From contig CACXMX010000003.1 of NCBI GenBank assembly GCA_902768805.1, forward strand, positions 1 to 53,033: a stretch of DNA of 53,033 nucleotides, in the 5' to 3' direction. The stretch is from Oscillospiraceae bacterium. GTDB taxonomy: Bacteria > Bacillota > Clostridia > Oscillospirales > Oscillospiraceae. Position 1 is the first letter of the stretch. Every line of letters starts with the position of its first letter. The notes below the pieces were generated by a model that was not told where the DNA came from, did no database searches, and saw nothing but the letters and a program-made list of their open reading frames with translations. A program made the translations under genes and the position numbers. Shown piece after piece: positions 16,666 through 23,922 of the stretch.

Positions 16666-18279
16666 TTACTTCATATCCGTGTCCGCACTGACTCCGTAGA
16701 AGTCAAACGGACTGTTTTCACCGATGTTCACAACCCCGGGGACGGCCACGGTGGTCTTGTTGAACAGGCCAACGAAACCGAAGGCATTGTCGTCGATGAC
16801 CATCTGAACGATCCTGTTGGCCAGTTCCGCCCGGCGATTTACGTCAGTTTCGGAGGAGAGCTCGTCGATGAGCGCTTCGCACTCATCGCTCTTGAAGCCG
16901 CCCAGCGCCCACTGGCTGTTCTGACGGAAGAGCGCGTTGATGCAGTAGTAAGGGTCGCCGGCCTGGTCCGCGATCATGCAGTAGAGGGCAATGTCGTAAT
17001 CGCCCGAAGCGCGGTACGTGCTGTCCGCGTCCTCCACGCCGTTCAGTTCGGCCTTGATGCCGACCGCCTTGAACTGCTCCTGCATCAGCAGGGCGATGGT
17101 GTCGAGGCTGCGGGCGAAATAATAGCTGATATTCACGGTCAGGACCTTGCCGTCCTTTTCATAGTAACCGTCCGCGTTCAGAGCGTAGCCGTCGGCTTCG
17201 ATGGCGGCTTTGGCGGCGGAGACATCGACGGCGGGCTTGGTCACCTGCCCGTACGGAGCGGACGCTCCGAAGGGTCCGACGGCCGGAGAGACCGTACCGC
17301 CCAGATAGGAGGCGATGTAGTCGTTGTCCACGGTCAGATTTACAGCCTTGCGGATATTCGCGCTCAGGCGGTTCTCATTGAGAACGTAGAACTGCAGGCG
17401 TGTGGCGGGGATCACGGTGAGCACATACGAAGACGGGTCGGCGGAGTAGATCTCCTTGGCGGCGGCGGTGACGCTGGAATAGCCGTCGATCTCGCCGCTC
17501 TGCATGGCCATGAGTTTGCTTTCGTCGTCGTTCATGTAGTAGAAGATCACGCCGTCGAGCCTGACGTCGCCGTTCCAGTAGCCGGCGTTTTTCTCGACCT
17601 CCACGGTCCCTTCGGGCTCGAAGGACTTGATCTTAAAGGGACCGGTGCAGACAGGAGCATTGTCCAGGTCCTCACTGTCCAGATCCATGATGCCGAAGGC
17701 CGCGTTGGTGAGCTTGTCGGTGAGCAGCGTGGGATAGATCTCCGGGGTGGTAATGGTGAGCGTATGCTCGTCCACGGCGGCGATGACGTAATCCTTCACC
17801 TCGGGGAAACGGTCGTTGACCTCGCCGATGCGCTGCAGATTCCGCACCACCATTTCGGCGGTCAGGGCCTTGCCGTTGGAAAAGGCGGCCTTGGGGTTCA
17901 GCGTGATGGTCCAGGTCCTGCCGTCTTCCCCGGTCTCGGCCTTCTCGGCCAGAAGGGGCTGCACGGACAGATCGTTGCCGACCTTGAACAGGGTCTCGGT
18001 CAGACCGTAGATGGAGGTGTACCATCCGTTCCAGTCCTTGTGGGCGTCGAGACTGGCATAGGCGAAGCTCTCCGCCAGCTTCAGGATCTTGGGCGCGGCA
18101 GGGGTTTCGGGAGCGGCGGGAGCCTCCGGCGCGGCCGGAGCCGGATTTTCCGCGGGGGCCGCGGCAGGAACGCTGTCGGCCGGGGCGGCCTGTGGTTCGG
18201 CGGCTTTACTGCCGCAGGCGGCCAGACTCAGAAGCAGTACAGCCGCCAGCAGAAGCGAGATGATCTTGGATGTCTTCAT
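16666..18279 (-). CDS. ABC importer substrate-binding lipoprotein, family 5 (peptide/nickel type)
   Basis: A 537-residue lipoprotein (lipobox LAA-C22) with an alanine/proline/glutamate linker to about residue 65, then a family 5 binding domain. Signatures are GRTWTITLNPKAAFSNGKAL, CTGPFKIKSFEPEGTVEVEK and NIRKAVNLTVDNDYIASYLG. AAGGAGGAA precedes the start. It sits 11 bases after the upstream methyltransferase stop and heads the five importer genes in canonical order. The family takes up peptides, nickel, or metal-chelator complexes. The binding-pocket arginine and histidines used by NikA could not be assigned by eye, so the substrate is open. Confidence 0.9.
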   Translation of the reverse strand: MKTSKIISLLLAAVLLLSLAACGSKAAEPQAAPADSVPAAAPAENPAPAAPEAPAAPETPAAPKILKLAESFAYASLDAHKDWNGWYTSIYGLTETLFKVGNDLSVQPLLAEKAETGEDGRTWTITLNPKAAFSNGKALTAEMVVRNLQRIGEVNDRFPEVKDYVIAAVDEHTLTITTPEIYPTLLTDKLTNAAFGIMDLDSEDLDNAPVCTGPFKIKSFEPEGTVEVEKNAGYWNGDVRLDGVIFYYMNDDESKLMAMQSGEIDGYSSVTAAAKEIYSADPSSYVLTVIPATRLQFYVLNENRLSANIRKAVNLTVDNDYIASYLGGTVSPAVGPFGASAPYGQVTKPAVDVSAAKAAIEADGYALNADGYYEKDGKVLTVNISYYFARSLDTIALLMQEQFKAVGIKAELNGVEDADSTYRASGDYDIALYCMIADQAGDPYYCINALFRQNSQWALGGFKSDECEALIDELSSETDVNRRAELANRIVQMVIDDNAFGFVGLFNKTTVAVPGVVNIGENSPFDFYGVSADTDMK

Positions 18280-18289
18280 GAGTTCCTCC

Positions 18290-19048
18290 TTATTTTACTG
18301 CCCGGATCAGAAATCCGGGGGTGGATGCGTAATTGATCTTTTCTTCGCGGTTCCAGACCTTTTCATGGATCCTGACGTCGGCGGAGACCTCGGAATAGCC
18401 GAGATCCAGCATCGTGACAAGATCCCACTGCGGCCTCCGCCGCGGCGTGAGGGGAAGTGTGCGGGAGATGTCCTCCATGGTGCGGCTGTCGGGATAGGAG
18501 TCGTGGTCCTCCACGCCCTCAAGCGACGCGTTCTCCCGGTCCCGGTCCCACTCCGCCTTTTTCTCCTCGTCTTCCAGGTAGGCGTACCAGTTGGCGTCAA
18601 AGATCAGCGCAGCGCCGCCGGGACGGAGGATCCGGCGCCATTCGCGATAGGCTTTTTCCGGATCGGTGAGGTTCCATGTCAGATTGCGGGTGACGATCAC
18701 GTCAAAGCTGTCGTCGGGAAAATCCGGCGCCTGAGCGTCCATACGCAGAAAGCTGATCTTTTCGGCGAGAGGCCCGGCGTTTTTTCGGGCCTCGGCGAGC
18801 ATGTTTTCGGAAAAATCCACCGCCGTCACCCGATAGCCCCGTTCCGCCAGGATAATGGCGTAAAAGCCCGGGCCGGTACCCATGTCCAGCACGCGAAGCT
18901 CCGAGGGATCTCCTTCGGGAAAGCCGGAGATCAGCATGTCGGCCCAGACGGCGTCCCACTCGCCGGCGAGATTTTTTTCGACCACCTCGGTGTAGGACGG
19001 CGCGCGCCGATCCCAGTAGGATATGATCCTGTTTCTCAGCTCTTCCAT
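18290..19048 (-). CDS. Class I SAM-dependent methyltransferase (importer-linked, copy 2)
   Basis: A 252-residue methyltransferase with motif I VLDMGTGPGFYAIILAE, VTAVDFSENML, the acidic loop FDVIVTRNLTWNLTDPEKAY and LRPGGAALIFDANWYAYLED. The start at 19048 is set by AAGGTGG upstream; the frame stays open further but only through the promoter. It is the first gene of the importer operon, driven by a promoter with a C6G6 box at its -35 side. Its closest relatives in the window are the two other methyltransferases of the cluster. The methyl acceptor is unknown. Confidence 0.88.
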   Translation of the reverse strand: MEELRNRIISYWDRRAPSYTEVVEKNLAGEWDAVWADMLISGFPEGDPSELRVLDMGTGPGFYAIILAERGYRVTAVDFSENMLAEARKNAGPLAEKISFLRMDAQAPDFPDDSFDVIVTRNLTWNLTDPEKAYREWRRILRPGGAALIFDANWYAYLEDEEKKAEWDRDRENASLEGVEDHDSYPDSRTMEDISRTLPLTPRRRPQWDLVTMLDLGYSEVSADVRIHEKVWNREEKINYASTPGFLIRAVK

Positions 19049-19079
19049 CAAACCACCTTTTCCGTTTCGGTTAATCCGG

Positions 19080-19123
19080 ATTATAGTCCGTTCATCGGCG
19101 CGATTTAAGCCCCCCGGGGGGAT
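19080..19123 (-). promoter_or_regulatory. Importer-operon promoter with C6G6 box A
   Basis: On the minus strand a TATAAT (19085-19080) is preceded at 17 bp by TTAAAT (19108-19103). Directly upstream lies box A, AAGCCCCCCGGGGGGAT on the plus strand (19107-19123), which is the exact reverse complement of box B. The palindromic core CCCCCCGGGGGG (19110-19121) thus ends one base before the -35 hexamer. Such G/C-tract palindromes recall CsoR/RcnR-family operators, but that link is inference. Confidence 0.6.
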
Positions 19124-19160
19124 ATTTCTCACACTAATTCCCGAAAAAAGTGAAAAAAAC

Positions 19161-19331
19161 ATCCCCCCGGGGGGCTTGTGGGCACTGTTTTGACATGTTA
19201 TCGTGACAATGCAAGCAAGAGTTCTTCCCGGTCCGCGGTTCAGGCCCGCGGAACCATCCTTCCGAAGAACCTGCGATCTTTCTCCTCCTCTGTATGGCTC
19301 CCCGTCCGGTCAGCGGGGAGCCGTGCTGTTT
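19161..19331 (+). repeat. Duplicated regulatory module, unit 1
   Basis: The unit holds box B (ATCCCCCCGGGGGGCTT, 19161-19177), a weak promoter at fixed spacing (TTGTGG 19176-19181, 17 bp, TATCGT 19199-19204), a hairpin with loop TTCAGGC (stem CCGCGG, 19233-19238 with 19246-19251) enclosed by GTTCTTC/GAAGAAC, and a terminator-like hairpin GGCTCCCCG/CGGGGAGCC (19295-19321) followed by GTGCTGTTT. Unit 2 repeats the same order about 171 bases downstream. Confidence 0.55.
19205..19331 (+). ncRNA. Possible small structured RNA from unit 1
   Basis: If the weak promoter after box B is used, it would give an RNA of about 120 bases ending at the GGCTCCCCG/CGGGGAGCC hairpin. The exposed TTCAGGC loop is kept in unit 2 on a stem of different sequence, which suggests selection on RNA structure. 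No ribosome site or convincing short reading frame is present. There is no expression evidence. Confidence 0.35.
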
Positions 19332-19500
19332 ATCCCCCCCGGGGGCTTGCGCGCCGCGGAGGAACGTGATACGTTACAGATGCGATGAGTTTTTTTCATG
19401 CGGGCCGCAGTTCAGGCCGGCCCGGCCGATGCGGAGAAGCCCTCTCCGCGCCTTTCCGTCTGAGCCCTCTGTGTCACGGCAGAGGGCTCTCCCGTATTCG
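19332..19500 (+). repeat. Duplicated regulatory module, unit 2 (leader of methyltransferase copy 3)
   Basis: It opens with box C (ATCCCCCCCGGGGGCTT, 19332-19348), then TTGCGC (19347-19352), a 17-bp spacer and TACGTT (19370-19375), a hairpin with stem CGGGCCG/CGGCCCG (19401-19407 with 19418-19424) whose loop contains TTCAGGC, and a second hairpin GAGCCCTCTG/CAGAGGGCTC (19463-19472 with 19481-19490). It ends about 50 bases before the GTG start at 19542, so the last hairpin could act as an attenuator of that gene. Confidence 0.5.
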
Positions 19501-19541
19501 GAGAGGATCGGCGAGAGGACAATAAAAGGAGAGAAACGGCT

Positions 19542-20312
19542 GTGGCACTTACACAAAAAGAGATCAACGATCGCTGGACAAAGGGATCGGAGAATTATGA
19601 CAGGATCATTCACGACGAACTGGAAAGCTTTCGTGTGGAGGGCTGGCGAAAACTGATTTCCGAGCAGACGGGGGACCGTCCGGGTCTTGAAGTGCTCGAC
19701 TGCGGCTGCGGACCGGCGTTTTTTACCATTATCCTTGCCCGGGCGGGATGCCGGGTCACCGGGATCGACGCGGCGGAGGGCATGCTGGACAAGGCTCGCC
19801 GAAACGTGGAGGAATTCGGCGTCGACGCCCGCATCCTCGAGATGGACTGTCACAGCCTCGATTTTCCCGACGGATCCTTCGACGCGGTGGTCAGCCGCAA
19901 CGTGACTCACGCGCTGCGCGACCACGCGCGGGTCTACACCGAGTGGTACAGGGTCCTGAGGCCCGGAGGGATACTGCTGATCTTCGACGCCAACTGGCAC
20001 CTGCCTCATGCCTCGGAAGAGAATTATCTTGAGGCTATGGAGCGGGAGAAGAAAGCCATTGAGGTGTTCGGGTCGGATTTCAGCGGCAACACCGTCTTCG
20101 ATGAAAACGCGGAGTTCGCTCCCGGAAAGCGCAACACGGCGCATCCGCTGGGAGACAGAGTGCGCCCCGACTGGGACGCGGGCGTCCTGACAGCGGTGGG
20201 GTTTACGGACATAACCTGGGACCGGGACATCACCGGAGAGCTGTGGGATGAGAAGGAGAAGCTGGTGTACGGGAACACGCCCATGTTTATGCTGCGGGCC
20301 GTCAGGCCGTGA
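19542..20312 (+). CDS. Class I SAM-dependent methyltransferase (importer-linked, copy 3)
   Basis: A 256-residue methyltransferase divergent from the importer operon. Motif I is VLDCGCGPAFFTIILA, a cysteine-containing variant, followed by VTGIDAAEGML, MDCHSLDFPDGSFDAVVSRN and LRPGGILLIFDANWHLPHAS. The start is GTG 19542 with AAAGGAGA upstream. The last third (residues about 165-256) is longer and more acidic than in typical ubiquinone-type enzymes, as in copy 2. It is preceded by a 360-base leader with duplicated regulatory modules. The acceptor is unknown; shared control with the importer suggests a linked role. Confidence 0.88.
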   Translation: MALTQKEINDRWTKGSENYDRIIHDELESFRVEGWRKLISEQTGDRPGLEVLDCGCGPAFFTIILARAGCRVTGIDAAEGMLDKARRNVEEFGVDARILEMDCHSLDFPDGSFDAVVSRNVTHALRDHARVYTEWYRVLRPGGILLIFDANWHLPHASEENYLEAMEREKKAIEVFGSDFSGNTVFDENAEFAPGKRNTAHPLGDRVRPDWDAGVLTAVGFTDITWDRDITGELWDEKEKLVYGNTPMFMLRAVRP

Positions 20313-20364
20313 GAGCCTCTCGGCGGAGACAAAGCTGATTAAGCGGCTACTATAAATACGTAAC

Positions 20365-20401
20365 GGCAAAAGCCCGACGGGAGATCCGCCGGGCTTTTGC
20401 C
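20365..20401. terminator. Bidirectional terminator after methyltransferase copy 3
   Basis: A 16-bp stem with one mismatch (20365-20380 with 20386-20401) has A-rich and T-rich flanks, and TTTT follows within a few bases on the plus strand. Confidence 0.75.
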
Positions 20402-20469
20402 GGTTTTCGGGAACTTATTTGTCCGCGATACGTCCAAAGAGCGAAACAGACACAACGGAGGGACGTACC

Positions 20470-20934
20470 ATGAACGGAAAAGCCAAATGCGCCGTGCTCA
20501 AGGAGATCCGCCGCCGTATCGCGAAGGAGAACGGCATCCCATACGAAACGGAGGAGTGCGCCCATACGGGCGAGTGCCTCGGCACCTGCCCGCGCTGCGA
20601 GAACGAGGTCCGGTATCTGGAACGGCAGCTCGCCCGCCGGGAAAGGCTCGGGAACAGGATAGCCGTGGCTGCGCTCTGCGCCGGAATGGCGCTCTCCGCG
20701 GAGGCCTGCGCGCCTGCCGACGGCGGCCGGGGCGAGCTCGGGGGAGCGACGCAGCTGGTCGCCGCACAGCCGACCGCGGAGCCGGAACCCTTCGACATTG
20801 AAGGGGAGGTCGCCTATTGGGACGAGGATGATATCGCCGGAGGCCTTGAGTATAGGGGACCGGAGGAAGAGCCAGTCGAAACGTGGGATCTGACGGGCGA
20901 CGTGGCGTGGACAGAGCCGGCGGGCCATGAATGA
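20470..20934 (+). CDS. Small cysteine-motif protein paired with a radical SAM enzyme
   Basis: A 154-residue protein I do not recognise by name, though similar N-terminal domains recur in gut Clostridia. Residues 1-60 form a conserved-looking domain: C7, an amphipathic helix (VLKEIRRRIAKENGIPY), then C30-x5-C36-x3-C40-x2-C43 (CAHTGECLGTCPRC) and a charged helix. This spacing could bind zinc or an Fe-S cluster. Residues 63-80 are hydrophobic and end in C70 and C80, so a membrane segment or weak lipobox is possible. The tail holds two matching segments, FDIEGEVAYWDED (108-120) and WDLTGDVAWTEPA (139-151). GGAGG precedes the ATG at 20470. It overlaps the radical SAM gene by 8 bases, implying a functional pair: substrate, carrier or adaptor. 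Confidence 0.75.
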   Translation: MNGKAKCAVLKEIRRRIAKENGIPYETEECAHTGECLGTCPRCENEVRYLERQLARRERLGNRIAVAALCAGMALSAEACAPADGGRGELGGATQLVAAQPTAEPEPFDIEGEVAYWDEDDIAGGLEYRGPEEEPVETWDLTGDVAWTEPAGHE

Positions 20935-21541
20935 GCCGACATATCCTCTGCTCAGCGTCGCGAGGCTGCGCATGGGCACGGACGGAGAAGGCGTTACTTC
21001 GCTGGTCGCCGGAGCGGGGTGCCCGCTGCGCTGCCGCTGGTGCATAAACGCCCGGATGCTGCGCGAAGCGCCGGCGGAGCGGGTGACCGCGCCGGAGCTT
21101 TTGGAAAGGGTGCGCGCCGACGACCTGTATTATCGAGCCACGGGCGGAGGCGTGACCTTCGGCGGCGGAGAGTCGCTGCTGCACGCGGGATTTATCTCCC
21201 GGTTCCGTGAGCTCTGCCCGCCGGAGTGGAAGGTACGCGCGGAGACGAGTCTTGCCGTGCCGCCGGAGCTGCTCGAGGAGGCGCTGACGTCCGTCGACGG
21301 CTTCATAGTGGACTGCAAAGACATGGATCCGGAGCTTTACCGCAGATATACCGGGGGAGACGCTGCGCTCATGCAGCGGAATCTGAAGCGGCTTCTGGAG
21401 GCTGCCGGACCGGAGCGGGTCACGGTCCGCGTGCCGCTGATCCCGGAATTCAATACTCCGGAGGATCGGGAGCGCAGCGCGGAGCGCCTGCGCGCCATGG
21501 GCGTGACCCGGTTGGATCTGTTTGAATACGTGAAACGATAA
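20927..21541 (+). CDS. Radical SAM protein, glycyl-radical-activase-like
   Basis: A 204-residue radical SAM enzyme. The cluster motif is C-x3-C-x2-C (CPLRCRWC, residues about 32-39), followed by a VTFGGGESLLH motif (GGE binds the SAM amino group) and a central DGFIVDCKDMDPELYRRYTGGD segment like that of PflA and YjjW activases. It is shorter than PflA (about 245) and lacks the extra ferredoxin insert. Its start lies within the last codons of the small upstream gene. No glycyl-radical enzyme is encoded in the window, so it may act on the upstream protein or on a distant target. Confidence 0.85.
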   Translation: MNEPTYPLLSVARLRMGTDGEGVTSLVAGAGCPLRCRWCINARMLREAPAERVTAPELLERVRADDLYYRATGGGVTFGGGESLLHAGFISRFRELCPPEWKVRAETSLAVPPELLEEALTSVDGFIVDCKDMDPELYRRYTGGDAALMQRNLKRLLEAAGPERVTVRVPLIPEFNTPEDRERSAERLRAMGVTRLDLFEYVKR

Positions 21542-21570
21542 AAGGACAGGATAACGACTCCTGTCCTTTT
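21540..21570. terminator. Bidirectional terminator between convergent genes
   Basis: A perfect 12-bp stem AAAAGGACAGGA/TCCTGTCCTTTT (21540-21551 with 21559-21570) overlaps the radical SAM stop codon and serves both that gene and the convergent exporter. Confidence 0.85.
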
Positions 21571-21594
21571 CCATATGGATGCCGGCGAATGGGG

Positions 21595-22491
21595 CTATGC
21601 TTCGGCACGCGAAGGCAGCTGCACCAAAATAATGGCCGCGAACATCACCGCGCAGCCCAGCGCTTCGCGGCCGGTCATGCGCTCGGAGAGAAGCACGGCC
21701 CCCGCCAGCACCGCAAACACGGATTCCATGCTCATCAGCAGCGAAGCGACCGTGGGGTCGGTGTATTTCTGAGCCGTGATCTGCAGCGTGTAGCCGATAC
21801 CGCCGGACACGATCCCGCAGTACAGGATCGGGACCGCCGCGCCGGCAAGCTTGTCCCAGGTCGGCGTTTCGGTAAGAAAGGCCGCGGCGGCGGAGAGCAC
21901 GGTGGCTGTGGCAAACTGCACCGCCGAGACGGCCACGGGATCGGCCCGGCCGGCGAAGTGGTCGCAGCAGAGGATGTGTGCGCTGAATCCCACGGCGCAC
22001 AGGCATACGAGCGTGTCGCCCCGGGTGAGCCGAAAACCCTCCGTTACGCACAGAAGATACATGCCCGCCACGCCCAGCGCCACCGCGAACCAGACCGGCG
22101 GAGTGCCTTTGTCGCGGAAAAAGACAAGACGGATCACCGGGACCAGCAGCATATACATGGCCGTGATAAAGCCCGCCTTGCCCGCCGTGGTGGTAACGAG
22201 CCCCGCCTGTTGCAGGATGCTGCCCGCGGTAAGGCATACGCCGCAGCACACCCCTCCGATGAGGGCCGAGCGGTCCCGGGCCCGCCGCGCTTCGGCGGGA
22301 AGGGACGCCGCGCCCCGCCGCCGGACCAGGGCGAGCGCGCCTACGGCGACGGCCGCGAGAGCCATGCGCGCGGCGGTAAAGCTGATGGGCTCGATCCGCG
22401 CATTGCCCACGCGCTGGCTTACAAAGGCCGTGCCCCATATGAAAGCCGTGAGAAGCAGAAGCAGGTTTCCGAGCATCTTTTTGTTTTTCAT
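21595..22491 (-). CDS. EamA/DMT-family transporter
   Basis: A 298-residue polytopic membrane protein of the drug/metabolite transporter superfamily with two EamA repeats. The first starts LLLLLTAFIWGTAFVSQRVG and the second CAVGFSAHILCCDHFAG. Ten membrane helices are expected. The conserved PILYCGIVSGGIGYTLQ and ESVFAVLAGAVLLSERMTG segments place it in this family. GAAGGG precedes the start, and a perfect consensus promoter lies about 65 bases upstream. The substrate is unknown; members export amino acids or other metabolites. Confidence 0.9.
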   Translation of the reverse strand: MKNKKMLGNLLLLLTAFIWGTAFVSQRVGNARIEPISFTAARMALAAVAVGALALVRRRGAASLPAEARRARDRSALIGGVCCGVCLTAGSILQQAGLVTTTAGKAGFITAMYMLLVPVIRLVFFRDKGTPPVWFAVALGVAGMYLLCVTEGFRLTRGDTLVCLCAVGFSAHILCCDHFAGRADPVAVSAVQFATATVLSAAAAFLTETPTWDKLAGAAVPILYCGIVSGGIGYTLQITAQKYTDPTVASLLMSMESVFAVLAGAVLLSERMTGREALGCAVMFAAIILVQLPSRAEA

Positions 22492-22553
22492 AACGGGCCC
22501 TTCCGGTGCGTCGATCTCTTCTCTGTTGAGAACGGGATCCTTTGTTTTTTGTG

Positions 22554-22582
22554 ATTATAGGGGGAGTGGCTCCCGATGTCAA
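22554..22582 (-). promoter_or_regulatory. Perfect consensus promoter for the EamA gene
   Basis: On the minus strand TTGACA (22582-22577), 17 bp and TATAAT (22559-22554) match sigma-A consensus at all twelve positions. Confidence 0.8.
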
Positions 22583-22739
22583 CGCCGCGTCTGCCGATCG
22601 GCGCTGAAAAGCGGTTTTCCGGCCTTGTCGGAACAACTAAACGGGCCGGCGGTTTTTTAGGAAGATTTCCGGGGTTCGGATTCGGGCCCGTTGTGGTATA
22701 ACTATAATGGAGTTTTGTATAAAACCGGAGGAACAGAAC

Positions 22740-23909
22740 GTGGAGAAAAAAGTAAGGACTGCTGTGATCGGCTACGGCATGATCAGCAACATTTACCTGA
22801 AAAATCTGAAAAACCTGTTCCATATCATCGATCTCGTCGCCGTTGCGGGACGCAGCGCGGCCGCGGCGCGCGCGCAGGCCGACGCATACGGCGTGGAACG
22901 GGCCATGACCATCGAAGAGGCTGCCGCCGCGGAGGATATCGAACTGGCGGTGGTGCTCACACCCGCCTCCGCTCATTACGGCATCATCAGGCAGATGCTC
23001 AGCGCCGGGAAGCACGTCTGGACCGAGAAGACCATGGCCGTGACCGTGGAGCAGGGACGGGAGCTGGCGCGCCTTGCGGAGGAAAAAGGGCTTTATCTGG
23101 GTGTGGCTCCGGACACAGTGCTGGGCGCCGGGATCCAGACAGCCCGCGCCGCGCTGGACCGCGGAATGATCGGAGAAGTGACCTCGGGGCTGGCGGTGAT
23201 CAACCGGAACCAGTCTCTCAACGCGGAGCTGTTCACCTTCCTGCGGGGAGAGGGCGGCTCACTGCCCTATGATGTGGGGATCTATTACATAGGCGCTCTT
23301 CTCGCGCTGCTGGGGCCGGTGGAATCGGTGTGCGCCTTTGGGACCCCGGCGAAAAAGCACGAACCGGAGCTCCTGTACGCGAACGCGGAGGCTGAGCCCT
23401 GGACCATTCCGGGCAGCGCCGTGATGAGCGCCTCCCTGAGATTCGTCTCCGGCGCTTTGGTGAGCGTCCTGTTCGACGGCGCCACCGTCAACGCGCCGCA
23501 GCACGTCCTGACTCTTTTCGGCGAGAGGGGCATCCTCAAGCTGGGAGATCCCAACACCTTCAACGGGGAGGTCCGGCTCGCCTATGCCGACGGGGGAGAG
23601 TGCGTTCTGCCCTTCACCCACGGCTATGACGGCGTGAACACCCTGGAGCCGACGCCGTTCGACGGCTACGGTCACCGGGGTATCGGCGTCGCGGAGATGG
23701 CCTACGCCTTGCGCCGCGGACGGCCCAACCGCTGCGGGAAGGAATACGGACTTCACTGCCTGGAGGTGCTTGCCGCCATGGAAGAGTCCACATCGTCGGG
23801 AAAAAGCGTGGAAATCGCCTCCCGCTTCGTCATGGAGCCGCTGAAGCCGGGTTATTACTCGCAGCTCGGCGGCATGCGCGGCGACGCGGAACGCTCGCTG
23901 ATGGACTGA
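22740..23909 (+). CDS. Gfo/Idh/MocA-family oxidoreductase
   Basis: A 389-residue NAD(P)-dependent sugar or inositol dehydrogenase-like enzyme. The Rossmann motif is AVIGYGMISN near residue 8, followed by AGRSAAAARAQADAYG and the conserved EKTMAVTVEQG (family EKP-like motif). The C-terminal sheet domain starts near residue 125. The start is GTG 22740, with GGAGG 10 bases upstream; the ATG at 22707 overlaps a TATAAT (22703-22708) and is rejected. It is the first gene of a three-gene operon with the isomerase fusion 13 bases downstream. The substrate is probably a sugar or sugar acid freed by the linked glycosidase. Confidence 0.88.
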   Translation: MEKKVRTAVIGYGMISNIYLKNLKNLFHIIDLVAVAGRSAAAARAQADAYGVERAMTIEEAAAAEDIELAVVLTPASAHYGIIRQMLSAGKHVWTEKTMAVTVEQGRELARLAEEKGLYLGVAPDTVLGAGIQTARAALDRGMIGEVTSGLAVINRNQSLNAELFTFLRGEGGSLPYDVGIYYIGALLALLGPVESVCAFGTPAKKHEPELLYANAEAEPWTIPGSAVMSASLRFVSGALVSVLFDGATVNAPQHVLTLFGERGILKLGDPNTFNGEVRLAYADGGECVLPFTHGYDGVNTLEPTPFDGYGHRGIGVAEMAYALRRGRPNRCGKEYGLHCLEVLAAMEESTSSGKSVEIASRFVMEPLKPGYYSQLGGMRGDAERSLMD

Positions 23910-23922
23910 CAGGAGGTTCGGT

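Noticed and set aside
19178..19369. A 63-codon open frame in the divergent control region
   Set aside because: It crosses both duplicated modules, has no ribosome site and shows no protein-like composition; the RNA structure explains the stretch better.
22707..22739. ATG start for the oxidoreductase
   Set aside because: It overlaps a TATAAT box, and GGAGG is correctly placed only for the GTG at 22740.
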